NCBI RefSeq assembly: GCF_017094505.1
Contig: NZ_CP064787.1
Span: 992,001 to 1,056,000 of the forward strand
From: Halapricum desulfuricans
Lineage (GTDB): Archaea; Halobacteriota; Halobacteria; Halobacteriales; Haloarculaceae
Length of the DNA stretch: 64,000 bases
Reading direction: 5' to 3'
In this document: in pieces, positions 26,310 through 34,793 of the stretch
How positions within the stretch are numbered: the first letter of the stretch is position 1
Layout: each line of letters starts with the position of its first letter
Position numbers and translations under genes: made by a program
The notes under the pieces: model-generated
The model's input: only the letters and a program-made list of their open reading frames with translations
Told to the model about the DNA's origin: nothing
Database searches by the model: none

Positions 26310-26845
26310 TGCTCACTGCTCGTCACCCCCTGTGACTCGCGGCGACGCACGAGGAAGTACTGGACAGTGAGGACACCGAACGCGAAGAGGATCGTGAGAC
26401 CGACGATCGTCGGTGTGAGTGCAGCGAAGACGGGGAGCTCGAGGACTGTCGCGGTGAAGACGACGGTACCGGCCACGACCAGAGCGAGGTAATAGCGGTG
26501 CCACTGGTCGGACCGGTCCTCGTCGTCCTGTAAGTAGGTCGTGACGTCGTCCGCATGGCGAGTCAGCGTGATCAGCCCGCTCTCGCTGTCGTAGTCGACG
26601 ACTCCTTCGGCTTCGAGTTTGGGGATGTGTGTCTGGTACAGGGAGACGTACACCCGCTTTTGCTGTTTCTTCGAGACCTCTTCGGCGTCGATCTCGTTCT
26701 CCCAGGCGGCGAGCTGGCGTGCGAGTTCCTGAAGCTTCTCTCCTTCGGGATGGTCCGAGAGGTAATGCAGGGCATACCGACGACGCTGGTTGCTCAGGAT
26801 ATCGAACGCCTGGTCAGGCGAGAGCATGTCTGTTTCTTCTGACAT
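26306..26845 (-). CDS. DUF7344 regulator with two C-terminal TM helices
   Basis: A 179-residue protein. The N-terminal DUF7344 winged helix (about residues 8-100) shows QAFDILSNQRRRYALHYLSD, a long acidic linker WENEIDAEEVSKKQQKRVYV, SLYQTHIPKLEAEGVVDYD and a wing SGLITLTRHADDV. Two TM helices follow (about 118-135 and 140-162). It is therefore a membrane-tethered DNA-binding protein, the same architecture as the protein at 47071. A TATA-like GTATAC on the minus strand lies about 27 nt before the ATG. The role is unknown. Confidence 0.82.
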   Translation of the reverse strand: MSEETDMLSPDQAFDILSNQRRRYALHYLSDHPEGEKLQELARQLAAWENEIDAEEVSKKQQKRVYVSLYQTHIPKLEAEGVVDYDSESGLITLTRHADDVTTYLQDDEDRSDQWHRYYLALVVAGTVVFTATVLELPVFAALTPTIVGLTILFAFGVLTVQYFLVRRRESQGVTSSEH

Positions 26846-27300
26846 TATATCGGTGCTGTCTTGATCACGTATACTCGTCCGAGCGATCAGACGTGCCGAA
26901 GAAGAGACGACGTATCCACTTTGTTACGACGTGACTATGGTCACCAGCTGAACGTAGTATTCACCTACTGTGGGGCGATACGGCCGCCTACCGAAGCGCG
27001 AAGGTTGTCTCCCGAGGCGTCCGTTTGTCCTTGTCGGGATGTGTCTTTCTCGCGTGTAACCACACGACTGCAAACCGGTGTGATCTGAGGGCGGGCGGCG
27101 TGACCGCTTCCGACGTATGGCCGTCCCGGCCGGTCGGTATCGCAGCCACGGTCGCGCGTCTCACGAGAGAATATCGGACCGACGTCCTGCGATAGTACGA
27201 TCCTGTGGTCCCTGCAAAGCACTCAATAACAAAGCGGCAATCGACCCGAGTCACGGCGTAAGCGCTGGCCACCCGCGAAATCGGCCAGCGAGGAGCCGCA
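26846..27300. other. 455-nt divergent intergenic region upstream of the sugar operon
   Basis: No supported gene. It must carry promoters for the DUF7344 gene (minus) and the wbp-like operon (plus). A short inverted repeat GTGAC-TAT-GGTCAC is present near 26931-26944. I see no convincing TATA box at the standard distance before 27301. Confidence 0.45.
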
Positions 27301-27885
27301 ATGGAACACGTCACACTCGGTATCGACTGTACAGTAGACGAGAACGCGACGCTCGGCCACTCGAACGGCAGCGACACGGATCAGACCCAGATCGGCAACG
27401 ACGCGACGATCCGGTCGGGGACGGTGATCTACGACGACGTCGAGATCGGCGATTCCTTCTCGACCGGCCACAACGTGCTGGTCCGGGAAGACACCACGAT
27501 CGGCGACGACGTCCTGCTCGGGACGAACACCGTCGTCGACGGGGCCTGCACGATCGGCTCGTCGGTGAGTTGCCAGACGAACGTCTACGTCCCCCGGCAG
27601 ACGACGATCGGCGATTCTGTCTTTCTCGGCCCGAGCGCCGTCCTGACCAACGACGAGTACCCGGTCCGCGTCGACCAAGAGCTAGAGGGCCCGACGCTGG
27701 AAGGCGACGTCTCCGTCGGCGCGAACGCGACGGTCCTCCCCGGCGTGACCGTCGGTCGCGGATCGTTCGTCGCCGCAGGGAGCGTCGTCACCGAGGACGT
27801 CCCGCCGGAGACGCTGGCCGTGGGCACGCCCGCGCGACACGAACCGCTACCGGACCCGCTCGAAGGGGGGAACACGATCGCATGA
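27301..27885 (+). CDS. Left-handed beta-helix N-acyltransferase, WbpD-like
   Basis: A 194-residue hexapeptide-repeat transferase. Many I-G-x-x-x-x repeats (ATIRSGTVIYDDVEIGDSF, TIGDDVLLGTNTVVDGACTI) build the beta helix, ending with GVTVGRGSFVAAGSVVTEDV and LAVGTPARHE, which are typical of WbpD/WlbB-type UDP-3-amino-sugar N-acetyltransferases. The likely reaction is acetyl transfer from acetyl-CoA to the 3-amino group of a UDP-2-acetamido-3-amino-uronic acid. It is the first gene of a seven-gene operon; its TGA overlaps the ATG of the aminotransferase (ATGA). The size matches WbpD. Confidence 0.88.
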   Translation: MEHVTLGIDCTVDENATLGHSNGSDTDQTQIGNDATIRSGTVIYDDVEIGDSFSTGHNVLVREDTTIGDDVLLGTNTVVDGACTIGSSVSCQTNVYVPRQTTIGDSVFLGPSAVLTNDEYPVRVDQELEGPTLEGDVSVGANATVLPGVTVGRGSFVAAGSVVTEDVPPETLAVGTPARHEPLPDPLEGGNTIA

Positions 27886-28979
27886 TCTCGCTTGCAGCCC
27901 CGGACATCGGCGAGCCGGAGTTCGAGAGCGTCGAAGACGTGATCAAAGAGGGGCGACTCGTCGCCGGAGAGGAGGTCGAACAGTTCGAGGCGGCGTTCGC
28001 GGAGTACGTCGGCGCCGAGCACGGTGTCGCGACCGTCAACGGGACCGCGGCGCTGCACACCGCCCTGGAAGCGCTCGGTATCGGCGAGGGCGACAGCGTC
28101 GTCACGACGCCGTTCTCGTTCATCGCGACCGCGAACGCGATCCGGTTTGCCAACGCCGAGCCGGTGTTCGCCGACATCGATCCCGAGACCCTCAATCTCG
28201 ATCCCGACAGCGCCGAGGAGGCCGTCCGCGAGCACGACGCCGACGCGATACTCGTCGTCCATCTCTACGGCCAGCCGGCGCGGATGGAGCGGTTCCGCGA
28301 GATCGCTGACGCCCACGACCTGGCGCTGATCGAGGACGCCGCCCAGGCCCACGGCGCGACCATCGACGGCGAACACGTCGGCACGATCGGGGACGCCGGC
28401 TGTTTCTCGTTTTACCCGACGAAGAACATGACGACCGGCGAGGGCGGGATGGTCGTCACCGACGACGAGGCTGTCGCTCGTCGAGCCGACCAGTTCATCA
28501 ACCACGGCCGCACGGGCTCGTACACGCACGCGACGCTGGGACACAACTACCGGATGACCAATATCGCCGGCGCGATCGGCCTCACCCAGCTGCAGAAACT
28601 CCCGTACTACGTCGACCAGCGCCGCCGCAACGCCCGGCGGCTGCTCGAGGAACTGGACGGCAACAGGCTCGCGTTGCCCGAACCGCGCCCCGGAACCAAG
28701 CATGCCTACCACCAGTTCACCGTCCAGTATCCCCAGCGCAACGCGCTGAAACTCGACCTCGAGGAGCGCGACATCGGAACCGGCGTCTACTACCCGACGA
28801 CGATCCACAGACAGGGGGCCTACGCCGGCGAGGAGGCCACAACGCCGGTCGCCGAGCGAGCCGCGGATCAGGTGCTCTCGCTGCCGGTCCACCCAGGGCT
28901 CACGGACGAGGACATCACCACCATCGTCGAAGGGGTCGAGAGGCACCTCACCCGCGCCTGGGAGGCGATCGACGAATGA
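27882..28979 (+). CDS. DegT/DnrJ/EryC1 sugar aminotransferase, WbpE-like
   Basis: A 365-residue PLP enzyme. It has MISLAAPDIGEPEFESVEDV at the start, VNGTAALHTALEALGIGEGD in the cofactor region, LIEDAAQAHGA (about residues 146-156) and FYPTKNMTTGEGGMVVTDD with the PLP-binding Lys (about 183). HAYHQFTVQ closes the C-terminal domain. In the WbpE reaction, glutamate gives the 3-amino group of UDP-GlcNAc(3NH2)A. It overlaps the genes on both sides by ATGA, so translation is coupled. The exact sugar is inferred from operon context. Confidence 0.92.
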   Translation: MISLAAPDIGEPEFESVEDVIKEGRLVAGEEVEQFEAAFAEYVGAEHGVATVNGTAALHTALEALGIGEGDSVVTTPFSFIATANAIRFANAEPVFADIDPETLNLDPDSAEEAVREHDADAILVVHLYGQPARMERFREIADAHDLALIEDAAQAHGATIDGEHVGTIGDAGCFSFYPTKNMTTGEGGMVVTDDEAVARRADQFINHGRTGSYTHATLGHNYRMTNIAGAIGLTQLQKLPYYVDQRRRNARRLLEELDGNRLALPEPRPGTKHAYHQFTVQYPQRNALKLDLEERDIGTGVYYPTTIHRQGAYAGEEATTPVAERAADQVLSLPVHPGLTDEDITTIVEGVERHLTRAWEAIDE

Positions 28980-29956
28980 CCGACGAAACCCTCGCCGCCG
29001 GCGTCTACGGCGTCGGGCAGATGGGAAGCCATCACGCCCGCGTCTACGAGGAACTCCCGAACGTCAATCTGGTGGGCGTCTACGACAGCGACTCGGAACG
29101 GGCGGCGTCGGTCGCCGCCGACCACGGGACGAGTCCCCGCGACCCCGAGGACCTCTTCGAGAGGGTCGACGTCCTCTCGATCGCGGTCCCGACGGCGTAT
29201 CACTACGATATCGCCGGCCGGGCGATCGACCGCGGAATCCACGTGCTCGTCGAGAAGCCGTTCGTCGAGACCGACGGACAGGCCGAGACGCTGATCGAGC
29301 AGTCCGAGGACAACGGCGTGGTGCTGCAGGTCGGCCACATCGAGCGGTTCAACCCCGCCGTCAGGACCCTCCAGGACGTCGTGGCCGACCTGGACGTGAT
29401 CGCCGTCGACGCCCGCCGGCTCGGACCGCCGCTGGACCGGGACATGGGCACCGGCGTGGCGCTCGATCTCATGCTGCACGATCTGGACGTGGTCCTGGAC
29501 GTGCTGGACGTTCCGGTCCGGAGCGTGACGGCCGACGGGACCGAGGACGGCCAGTACGTCACCGCCTCGGTGACCTTCGAGGACGGCGTCATCGGGACGT
29601 TCACGGCCAGTCGGCTCACCCAGCAGAAGATCCGGAAACTCTCGATCACCGCCCGCAGTTGCAAGGTCGACGTCGACTACATCGATCGCTCGGTCCACAT
29701 CTACCGCAAGTCCTACCCCGAGTTCGTCGAAGAGCAGGGGTCGGTCCGGTATCGATACGAGAACCTGATCGAGCAGCCGATGGTCGGGAACGGCGAACCG
29801 CTGAAAAACCAGCTCGAATCGTTCACGGCCGCCGTCCGATCCGGCGAGGAACCGGTCGTGACGGGCGAAGACGGACGGCGGGCACTGGCGCTGGCCAACC
29901 GCATCGAGGCGCTCGCCGCGGACGAACCGGAGGTGCCACAAAATGTCACGATCTGA
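28976..29956 (+). CDS. Gfo/Idh/MocA oxidoreductase, WbpB-like
   Basis: A 326-residue NAD(P)-dependent sugar dehydrogenase. The Rossmann start GVYGVGQMGSHHARVYEEL (about residues 8-26), the EKPF motif (VLVEKPFVE near 88-96) and the catalytic-domain segment TGVALDLMLHDLDVVLDVLD are visible. WbpB oxidises UDP-GlcNAcA at C3, the substrate for WbpE. The gene overlaps WbpE-like by ATGA and the next gene by 14 nt. The family is broad, so the specific substrate rests on synteny with E, A and D functions. Confidence 0.88.
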   Translation: MTDETLAAGVYGVGQMGSHHARVYEELPNVNLVGVYDSDSERAASVAADHGTSPRDPEDLFERVDVLSIAVPTAYHYDIAGRAIDRGIHVLVEKPFVETDGQAETLIEQSEDNGVVLQVGHIERFNPAVRTLQDVVADLDVIAVDARRLGPPLDRDMGTGVALDLMLHDLDVVLDVLDVPVRSVTADGTEDGQYVTASVTFEDGVIGTFTASRLTQQKIRKLSITARSCKVDVDYIDRSVHIYRKSYPEFVEEQGSVRYRYENLIEQPMVGNGEPLKNQLESFTAAVRSGEEPVVTGEDGRRALALANRIEALAADEPEVPQNVTI

Positions 29957-31313
29957 ACAGTCGCTGGAGCGGTTGTACGGTTCGGAAGCGACGCCGGACG
30001 AACAGCAGCGCGCGTTTACCAGCGGACAGGTGCCAGTCGCCGTGTACGGACTGGGCAAGATGGGGCTTCCGCTGGCGGCCGTCTACGCGTCCGTCACCGG
30101 AAACGTCACCGGCGTCGACGTCAGCGACTCGGTCGTCGAGACGGTCAACGACGGTCGCTCGCCCGTCGAGAACGAGCCCGGGCTGGAGGCGGAGATCGAG
30201 CGGACCGTCTCCGAGGGTGCGCTGTCGGCCACCACCGACGTCGAGGAAGCCGCCGCCGATGCGAGCGTCCACGTGGTGATCGTCCCCACGCTGCTCGACG
30301 ACGAGGACGTGCCGGATCTGTCGACGCTGACGACGCTCACCAGAGACATCGGCATGCAGCTCGATCCCGGTGACATCGTCGTCGTCGAGTCGACGGTGCC
30401 GCCCGGGACCTGCGCGGACACGCTGTGGCCGATCCTCCGCCGGACCGTCTCCGATCCCGAGAGCGTCGGGCTGGCGTTCTGTCCCGAGCGGACGATGAGC
30501 GGGCGCGCGTTGCAGGACATCCGCGGGGCCTACCCGAAGATCGTCGGCGGGATCGACGACGAGAGCACGCGCGTCGCGGAACTCGTCTACGGGGAGATCA
30601 CGACCAACGACGTCCACGCCGCCCCGGACGCCCGGACCGCCGAGTGTGTGAAGGTGTTCGAGGGGATCTACCGCGACGCCAACATCGCCCTGGCGAACGA
30701 ACTCGCCACGGTCGCCCCCGAACTCGGCGTGGACGTCTCCGAGGCGATCGAACTCGCCAACACCCAGCCGTTCTGTGACATCCACAGACCGGGGATCGGC
30801 GTCGGCGGTCACTGCATCCCGGTGTACCCCTACTTCCTGCTGGACAGCATCGAGACCTCGGCCCCGATCGTGCGCATGGCCCGTCAGATCAACGACAGCA
30901 TGCCGCTGTACGCGATCGAGCAACTCCGGGAAGCCATGGACGGATCGGATCACCCGCTGTTCGGCGCGAACGTCGCCGTCCTCGGGGTGACCTACCGACC
31001 GGACGTCGACGAGGTCCGGTACTCGCCGGCGTTCCCCGTCGTCCGGGATCTGAACCAGCTGGGCGCGAACGTCTACCTCGTCGATCCGGTCTGTTCGGAC
31101 CTCTCCCCGTTCGAGGGGACGCCGACGAGTGTCGATACGCTGCACAGACTGGATCTCGACGCCGCCGTCCTCGTCACCGATCACAGCGCGTTCGACCGGA
31201 TCCGATGGGACCGGATGGACCCTATGGTCGTCGTCGACGGTCGGCAGGCGCTGCCCCTCGCAGGGTCGGACCACACCGTCCGAACGATCGGTGACGGCCG
31301 CGAGGTGGAGTGA
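29943..31313 (+). CDS. Nucleotide-sugar 6-dehydrogenase (WbpA/WecC-like)
   Basis: A 456-residue NAD-dependent UDP-sugar dehydrogenase that oxidises C6 of a UDP-acetamidohexose to a uronate. The N-terminal NAD domain has VYGLGKMGLPLAAVYASVTG (about residues 38-57). The middle domain has VESTVPPGTCADTLWPIL and FCPERTMSGRALQDI. Catalytic Cys lies in GVGGHCIPVYPYFL (about 290-303). The UDP-binding domain has VAVLGVTYRPDVDEVRYSP. It could oxidise UDP-GlcNAc (WbpA) or UDP-ManNAc (WecC); the surrounding B/E/D/I genes favour WbpA. An N-terminal extension of about 35 residues is unusual. Confidence 0.93.
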   Translation: MSRSEQSLERLYGSEATPDEQQRAFTSGQVPVAVYGLGKMGLPLAAVYASVTGNVTGVDVSDSVVETVNDGRSPVENEPGLEAEIERTVSEGALSATTDVEEAAADASVHVVIVPTLLDDEDVPDLSTLTTLTRDIGMQLDPGDIVVVESTVPPGTCADTLWPILRRTVSDPESVGLAFCPERTMSGRALQDIRGAYPKIVGGIDDESTRVAELVYGEITTNDVHAAPDARTAECVKVFEGIYRDANIALANELATVAPELGVDVSEAIELANTQPFCDIHRPGIGVGGHCIPVYPYFLLDSIETSAPIVRMARQINDSMPLYAIEQLREAMDGSDHPLFGANVAVLGVTYRPDVDEVRYSPAFPVVRDLNQLGANVYLVDPVCSDLSPFEGTPTSVDTLHRLDLDAAVLVTDHSAFDRIRWDRMDPMVVVDGRQALPLAGSDHTVRTIGDGREVE

Positions 31314-32302
31314 TGTACAAGGGCCAGACCGTCGGTGTCGTCGTTCCCGCCTACAACGAGGCGGGGTTCGTCGGCGAGGTCATCGCGACGGTCCCGGCCT
31401 TTGTCGACCGGATCTACGCCGTCGACGACGCCTCGACCGACGACACCTGGACGGAGATCACCGAACGGGCACAGCGGATGAACGACCGACAGCGAGAGCG
31501 GTCACTCGTCACGGCCGACGGCGGCGTCAGCTACCGGCAACGCGTCGTGACGGCCAGACACGAGCGGAACCGGGGCGTCGGGGCCGCGATCAAGACGGGG
31601 TATCGGCTGGCCGTCGAGGACGGCATCGATGTCGTGGCCGTGATGAACGCCGACGGACAGATGGACCCTGACATCCTCGACCGGATCGTCGACCCGGTCG
31701 CGGAGGGGCGGGCCGACTACGCCAAGGGCAACCGGCTCGAGCGACCGGAGTACCGGGCGGCGATGTCCCGCTGGCGGCTGTTCGGCAACGCGGTCCTGAC
31801 CCTCCTCACCAAGGTAGCCAGCGGCTACTGGGGGATGATGGACCCACAGAACGGGTACACGGCAGTCTCCCGGGAAGCGCTGGAGACGATCGACCTCGAT
31901 GCGGTGTATGACCGGTTCGGGTTCTGCAACGACATGCTCGTCCACATGAACGTCCATCGGTTCCGGATCGCCGACGTCGACATGCCCGCGGTCTACGGCG
32001 AGGAGACCAGCCACATCGAGTACTCCTCGTTCGTGCCACAGCTCTCGCTGTTGCTGGCGCGACAGTTCCTGTGGCGACTCCGGGTTCGCCACCTCGATGA
32101 CGGCGTCCATCCGCTGGCCGCCTGCTACGGGTTCGGCGTGATCGGGTTGCTGGCCGGACTCGGCCACGGCGTCCGGTCGCTGTGGAGCGCCGGAGAGAGC
32201 GGGCGCACGACCGGGTACGGACTGTTGTTCGGTGCTGTCATGCTGGTCGTCGCAGTCCTGTTCGACTGGCGGGACAACGAGGAACTGGAGGTCGAGAGAT
32301 GA
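31313..32302 (+). CDS. GT2-family glycosyltransferase with C-terminal TM helices
   Basis: A 329-residue GT-A glycosyltransferase. GVVVPAYNEAGFVGEVIATV (about residues 7-26), DDASTDDTW and VVAVMNADGQMDPDIL, holding the D-x-D-like metal site (about 105-120), mark the GT2 catalytic domain. MMDPQNGYTAVSREALETID is typical of the dolichyl-phosphate mannose synthase-like group. Two TM helices end the protein (about 260-312). It may attach sugar to polyprenyl phosphate. The start overlaps the previous stop by one base (TGATG); GTG at 31310 is an alternative. Its own stop overlaps the epimerase ATG. Confidence 0.9.
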   Translation: MYKGQTVGVVVPAYNEAGFVGEVIATVPAFVDRIYAVDDASTDDTWTEITERAQRMNDRQRERSLVTADGGVSYRQRVVTARHERNRGVGAAIKTGYRLAVEDGIDVVAVMNADGQMDPDILDRIVDPVAEGRADYAKGNRLERPEYRAAMSRWRLFGNAVLTLLTKVASGYWGMMDPQNGYTAVSREALETIDLDAVYDRFGFCNDMLVHMNVHRFRIADVDMPAVYGEETSHIEYSSFVPQLSLLLARQFLWRLRVRHLDDGVHPLAACYGFGVIGLLAGLGHGVRSLWSAGESGRTTGYGLLFGAVMLVVAVLFDWRDNEELEVER

Positions 32303-33384
32303 AAGTCCTCACCGTCGTCGGTGCCCGGCCGCAGTTCGTCAAGGCCTTTCCCGTCTCCGAACAGCTCGACCGCCACGAGGAGGTGCTCGTCCACACGGGC
32401 CAGCACTACGACGAGATGCTGTCGTCGGTGTTCTTCGAGGAGCTCCCGATCCCGGACCCGGCGTACAACCTCGGCGTCGGCTCGGGCAGTCACGCCGCCC
32501 AGACCGCCCAGGTCATGGAGCGGTTCGACGGCGTCGTCGACGAGGAAGCCCCCGACGTCGTGCTCGTCTACGGCGACACGAACTCCACGCTCGGGGCCGG
32601 GCTGGTCGCCGCAAAGCGCCCGGTTCGGCTCGTCCACGTCGAGGCCGGCGTCCGCAGCGGCGACTGGTCGATGCCCGAGGAAGTCAACCGCGTGCTGGTC
32701 GACCAGTGTGCGGACCTGCTGTGTGCCCCCACCGATCGGGCCGCCGAAACGTTGCGAGCCGCCGACGTCCGGGGCGAGGTCGTCGTGACCGGCGACGTGA
32801 TGTACGATGCGCTGCTTGCGGTCCGGGAGCACGCGCTGGATCACTCCACGATCGTCGACGACCTGGGACTGACCGGGGGGCCGTACGTCCTCGCGACGGT
32901 CCACCGCGAGCGAAACACCGACTCCGAGGACCGCCTGCGGTCGATCGTCGAGGGACTCGCGAGCGTATCGGCCACGGTGGTCCTGCCCGCTCACCCGCGC
33001 ACGGTCGCGGCACTCGAGGAGTACGGTCTCCACGAGGAGGCGGCCTCGGCACTGGAACTCGTCGATCCAGTGGGCTATCTGGACTTCGTGGCCTTGCTCT
33101 CGGGCGCAGAACGGGTCGCCACCGACTCGGGCGGCGTCCAGAAGGAGGCGTTCTACCTCGATCGCCCCTGTGTGACCCTCCGGGAGACGACCGAGTGGCC
33201 AGAGACGGTCGAGGCCGGCTGGAACGTCCTCGTCGGTGCCGACCCGGCGGCGATCCGGACGGCACTCACACGCCCGCTTCCGAACCCCGCGGCGAAGCCG
33301 ACGCTGTACGGCGGCGGAGAGGCGGCGGAGCGCGTCGTCCGAGCACTGAGCCACCCATCCGCTGTCACCGCAGACGATGATTGA
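32299..33384 (+). CDS. UDP-N-acetylglucosamine 2-epimerase family (WecB/WbpI-like)
   Basis: A 361-residue non-hydrolysing C2 epimerase with a GT-B fold. Motifs are VVGARPQFVKAFPVSEQL at the start, VHTGQHYDEMLSSVFFEEL, VYGDTNSTLGAGLVAAKRPV (about residues 93-112), HVEAGVRSGDWSMPEEVNR and TDSGGVQKEAFYLDRPCVTL (about 276-295). It converts gluco- to manno-configured UDP-acetamido sugars. In this operon the likely product is UDP-ManNAc(3NAc)A (WbpI role); UDP-GlcNAc to UDP-ManNAc (WecB) is the alternative. It overlaps the GT2 gene by ATGA and the next gene by 8 nt. Confidence 0.93.
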   Translation: MKVLTVVGARPQFVKAFPVSEQLDRHEEVLVHTGQHYDEMLSSVFFEELPIPDPAYNLGVGSGSHAAQTAQVMERFDGVVDEEAPDVVLVYGDTNSTLGAGLVAAKRPVRLVHVEAGVRSGDWSMPEEVNRVLVDQCADLLCAPTDRAAETLRAADVRGEVVVTGDVMYDALLAVREHALDHSTIVDDLGLTGGPYVLATVHRERNTDSEDRLRSIVEGLASVSATVVLPAHPRTVAALEEYGLHEEAASALELVDPVGYLDFVALLSGAERVATDSGGVQKEAFYLDRPCVTLRETTEWPETVEAGWNVLVGADPAAIRTALTRPLPNPAAKPTLYGGGEAAERVVRALSHPSAVTADDD

Positions 33385-34291
33385 CGACCACTCCTTTGCG
33401 CTGTGTCTCACCCACGACGTCGACAGGCCGTACAAGCGGTTCCACCAGGCGCTGTATTACACACTCGCGGAGCGGTCGATGGATCACCTGCGGTCGTTTT
33501 TCGCCCGGGAGAACCCCTACTGGCAGTTCGAGGAGATCATGGCGCTGGAAGACGACCTTGGCGTTCGGTCGGCGTTTTACTTCCTCAGCGAGCCGGGACC
33601 GTTCGCCAGCGGCGACCCCCTCGACTGGGTCCGGCCCGATACCTGGATCCAGCAGCTCGGTCGGTACGACCCCACCGACGACGACGTCGCAGCGGTGATC
33701 CGGGAACTCGACGACGGCGGGTGGGAAGTGGGCCTCCACGGCTCGTATCACTCCGGAGACGACATCGAGCGTCTGCGCCAGGAGAAAGAGCAACTTGAGG
33801 ACGTGCTCGGGCACTCGGTCCGCGGCGGCCGCCAGCACTATCTCCGGATGAACACGCCCGAGACCTGGCAGATCCAGGCCGAGCTGGGACTGGAGTACGA
33901 CTCGACGCTCGGGTCCAGCACCGACTACGGCTTCATGTACGACTACGGGCTCGTGAAGCCGCTCTCGGAGCCGTTCACTGTGTTCCCGCTGACGCTGATG
34001 GAACAGACGCTCCCCGACCCCGCGTCACGACCCCGGGCGGCCTGGCAGGTGTGTGCGAATCTCGTCGCCGAGGCCCGCGCGAACGAGGCCGTGATGACGG
34101 TGCTGTGGCACCCGCGGTACTTCAACGAGCGGGAGTTCCCGGGCTATCGACGGTTGTATCGTCGATTGATCGAACACGCTCAGGACGTCGGCGCGTGGAT
34201 CGGGCCGCCGGCGGCACTGCTCGATCGGCTGGATGAGTCCGCTCCGGAGACGACGACGTCGTCGCTGGCGACGGGCTCGGAAACCCGGTAG
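33377..34291 (+). CDS. Polysaccharide deacetylase-fold protein
   Basis: A 304-residue cytoplasmic-looking protein (no signal) of the NodB-like superfamily. CLTHDVDRPYKRF (about residues 9-21) supplies the Asp pair, and EVGLHGSYHSGDDIERL near 120-136 gives the His motif. VMTVLWHPRYFNEREFPGY is the C-terminal His-containing segment. Such proteins in O-antigen and S-layer glycan clusters may deacetylate nucleotide- or lipid-linked sugars. It is the last gene of the operon, overlapping the epimerase by 8 nt. The substrate is not known; it could act on the diacetamido sugar made upstream. Confidence 0.85.
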   Translation: MIDDHSFALCLTHDVDRPYKRFHQALYYTLAERSMDHLRSFFARENPYWQFEEIMALEDDLGVRSAFYFLSEPGPFASGDPLDWVRPDTWIQQLGRYDPTDDDVAAVIRELDDGGWEVGLHGSYHSGDDIERLRQEKEQLEDVLGHSVRGGRQHYLRMNTPETWQIQAELGLEYDSTLGSSTDYGFMYDYGLVKPLSEPFTVFPLTLMEQTLPDPASRPRAAWQVCANLVAEARANEAVMTVLWHPRYFNEREFPGYRRLYRRLIEHAQDVGAWIGPPAALLDRLDESAPETTTSSLATGSETR

Positions 34292-34388
34292 TCTGCCACC
34301 GGAGGGACGGACCGCCCGAGCCCCGCTCGTCTGGACGGGATCGTCATCGGGCGCGGACGTATCGGATAGTAGCACCCATAGGGGAATG

Positions 34389-34396
34389 ATTATATT
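34389..34396 (+). promoter_or_regulatory. TATA box of the DUF7344/DICT operon
   Basis: ATTATATT lies 23-30 nt before the ATG at 34419, within a markedly A/T-rich stretch. Confidence 0.5.
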
Positions 34397-34418
34397 GATC
34401 TATAATGAAGAATATTGT

Positions 34419-34793
34419 ATGACCTCTCCCGAGGAGACCGATCGAAGAGCCGCCAGTAGCACCAGCTCACGGTTGTCCGAGGATCGGTTCTACGACGCGC
34501 TCTCGTCGGTCCAGCGACGCCGGGTGCTGTATCACTTGCTCGAAGAAGGGGAGACCCCGATCGAGGAACTCGCCACTGTGCTCACGGGGTGGGAGGCCAC
34601 CCAAGGGGGAACGATGAGCACCCCTGCCGATCACACGAAGCACTACCTCGCGCTTCACCATATCCATCTGCCGCTGCTCGCCGAGGCAGGCCTGGTAGCC
34701 TGGGACCGCGAGAGCGGGGCAGTCACGCCCGAGTCGCTCGAACCTCTCGTCCGGGAAATCGTCCGCCGGAGTGTCGAAGCTAGCCGTTCGTGA
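34419..34793 (+). CDS. DUF7344 winged-helix regulator
   Basis: A 124-residue single-domain regulator. It has RFYDALSSVQRRRVLYHLLE (helices 1-2), a divergent linker with WEATQGGTMSTPADHTKH, and LALHHIHLPLLAEAGLVAWD with the wing RESGAVTPESLEPLVREI. The start at 34419 follows a TATA box; the longer upstream frame is non-coding. Its TGA overlaps the GTG of the DICT-domain gene (GTGA), so the two form an operon and probably a functional pair. Unlike 26306 and 47071 it has no TM segment. Confidence 0.8.
   Translation: MTSPEETDRRAASSTSSRLSEDRFYDALSSVQRRRVLYHLLEEGETPIEELATVLTGWEATQGGTMSTPADHTKHYLALHHIHLPLLAEAGLVAWDRESGAVTPESLEPLVREIVRRSVEASRS

Noticed and set aside
29946-31274. Long antisense open frame (442 codons) opposite the nucleotide-sugar dehydrogenase; similar ones at 4597-5745, 16671-18329 and 41075-42538
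   Set aside because: These mirror real genes in a GC-rich genome. Their translations are Arg/Val-Asp rich, lack domains and lie wholly opposite recognised proteins.
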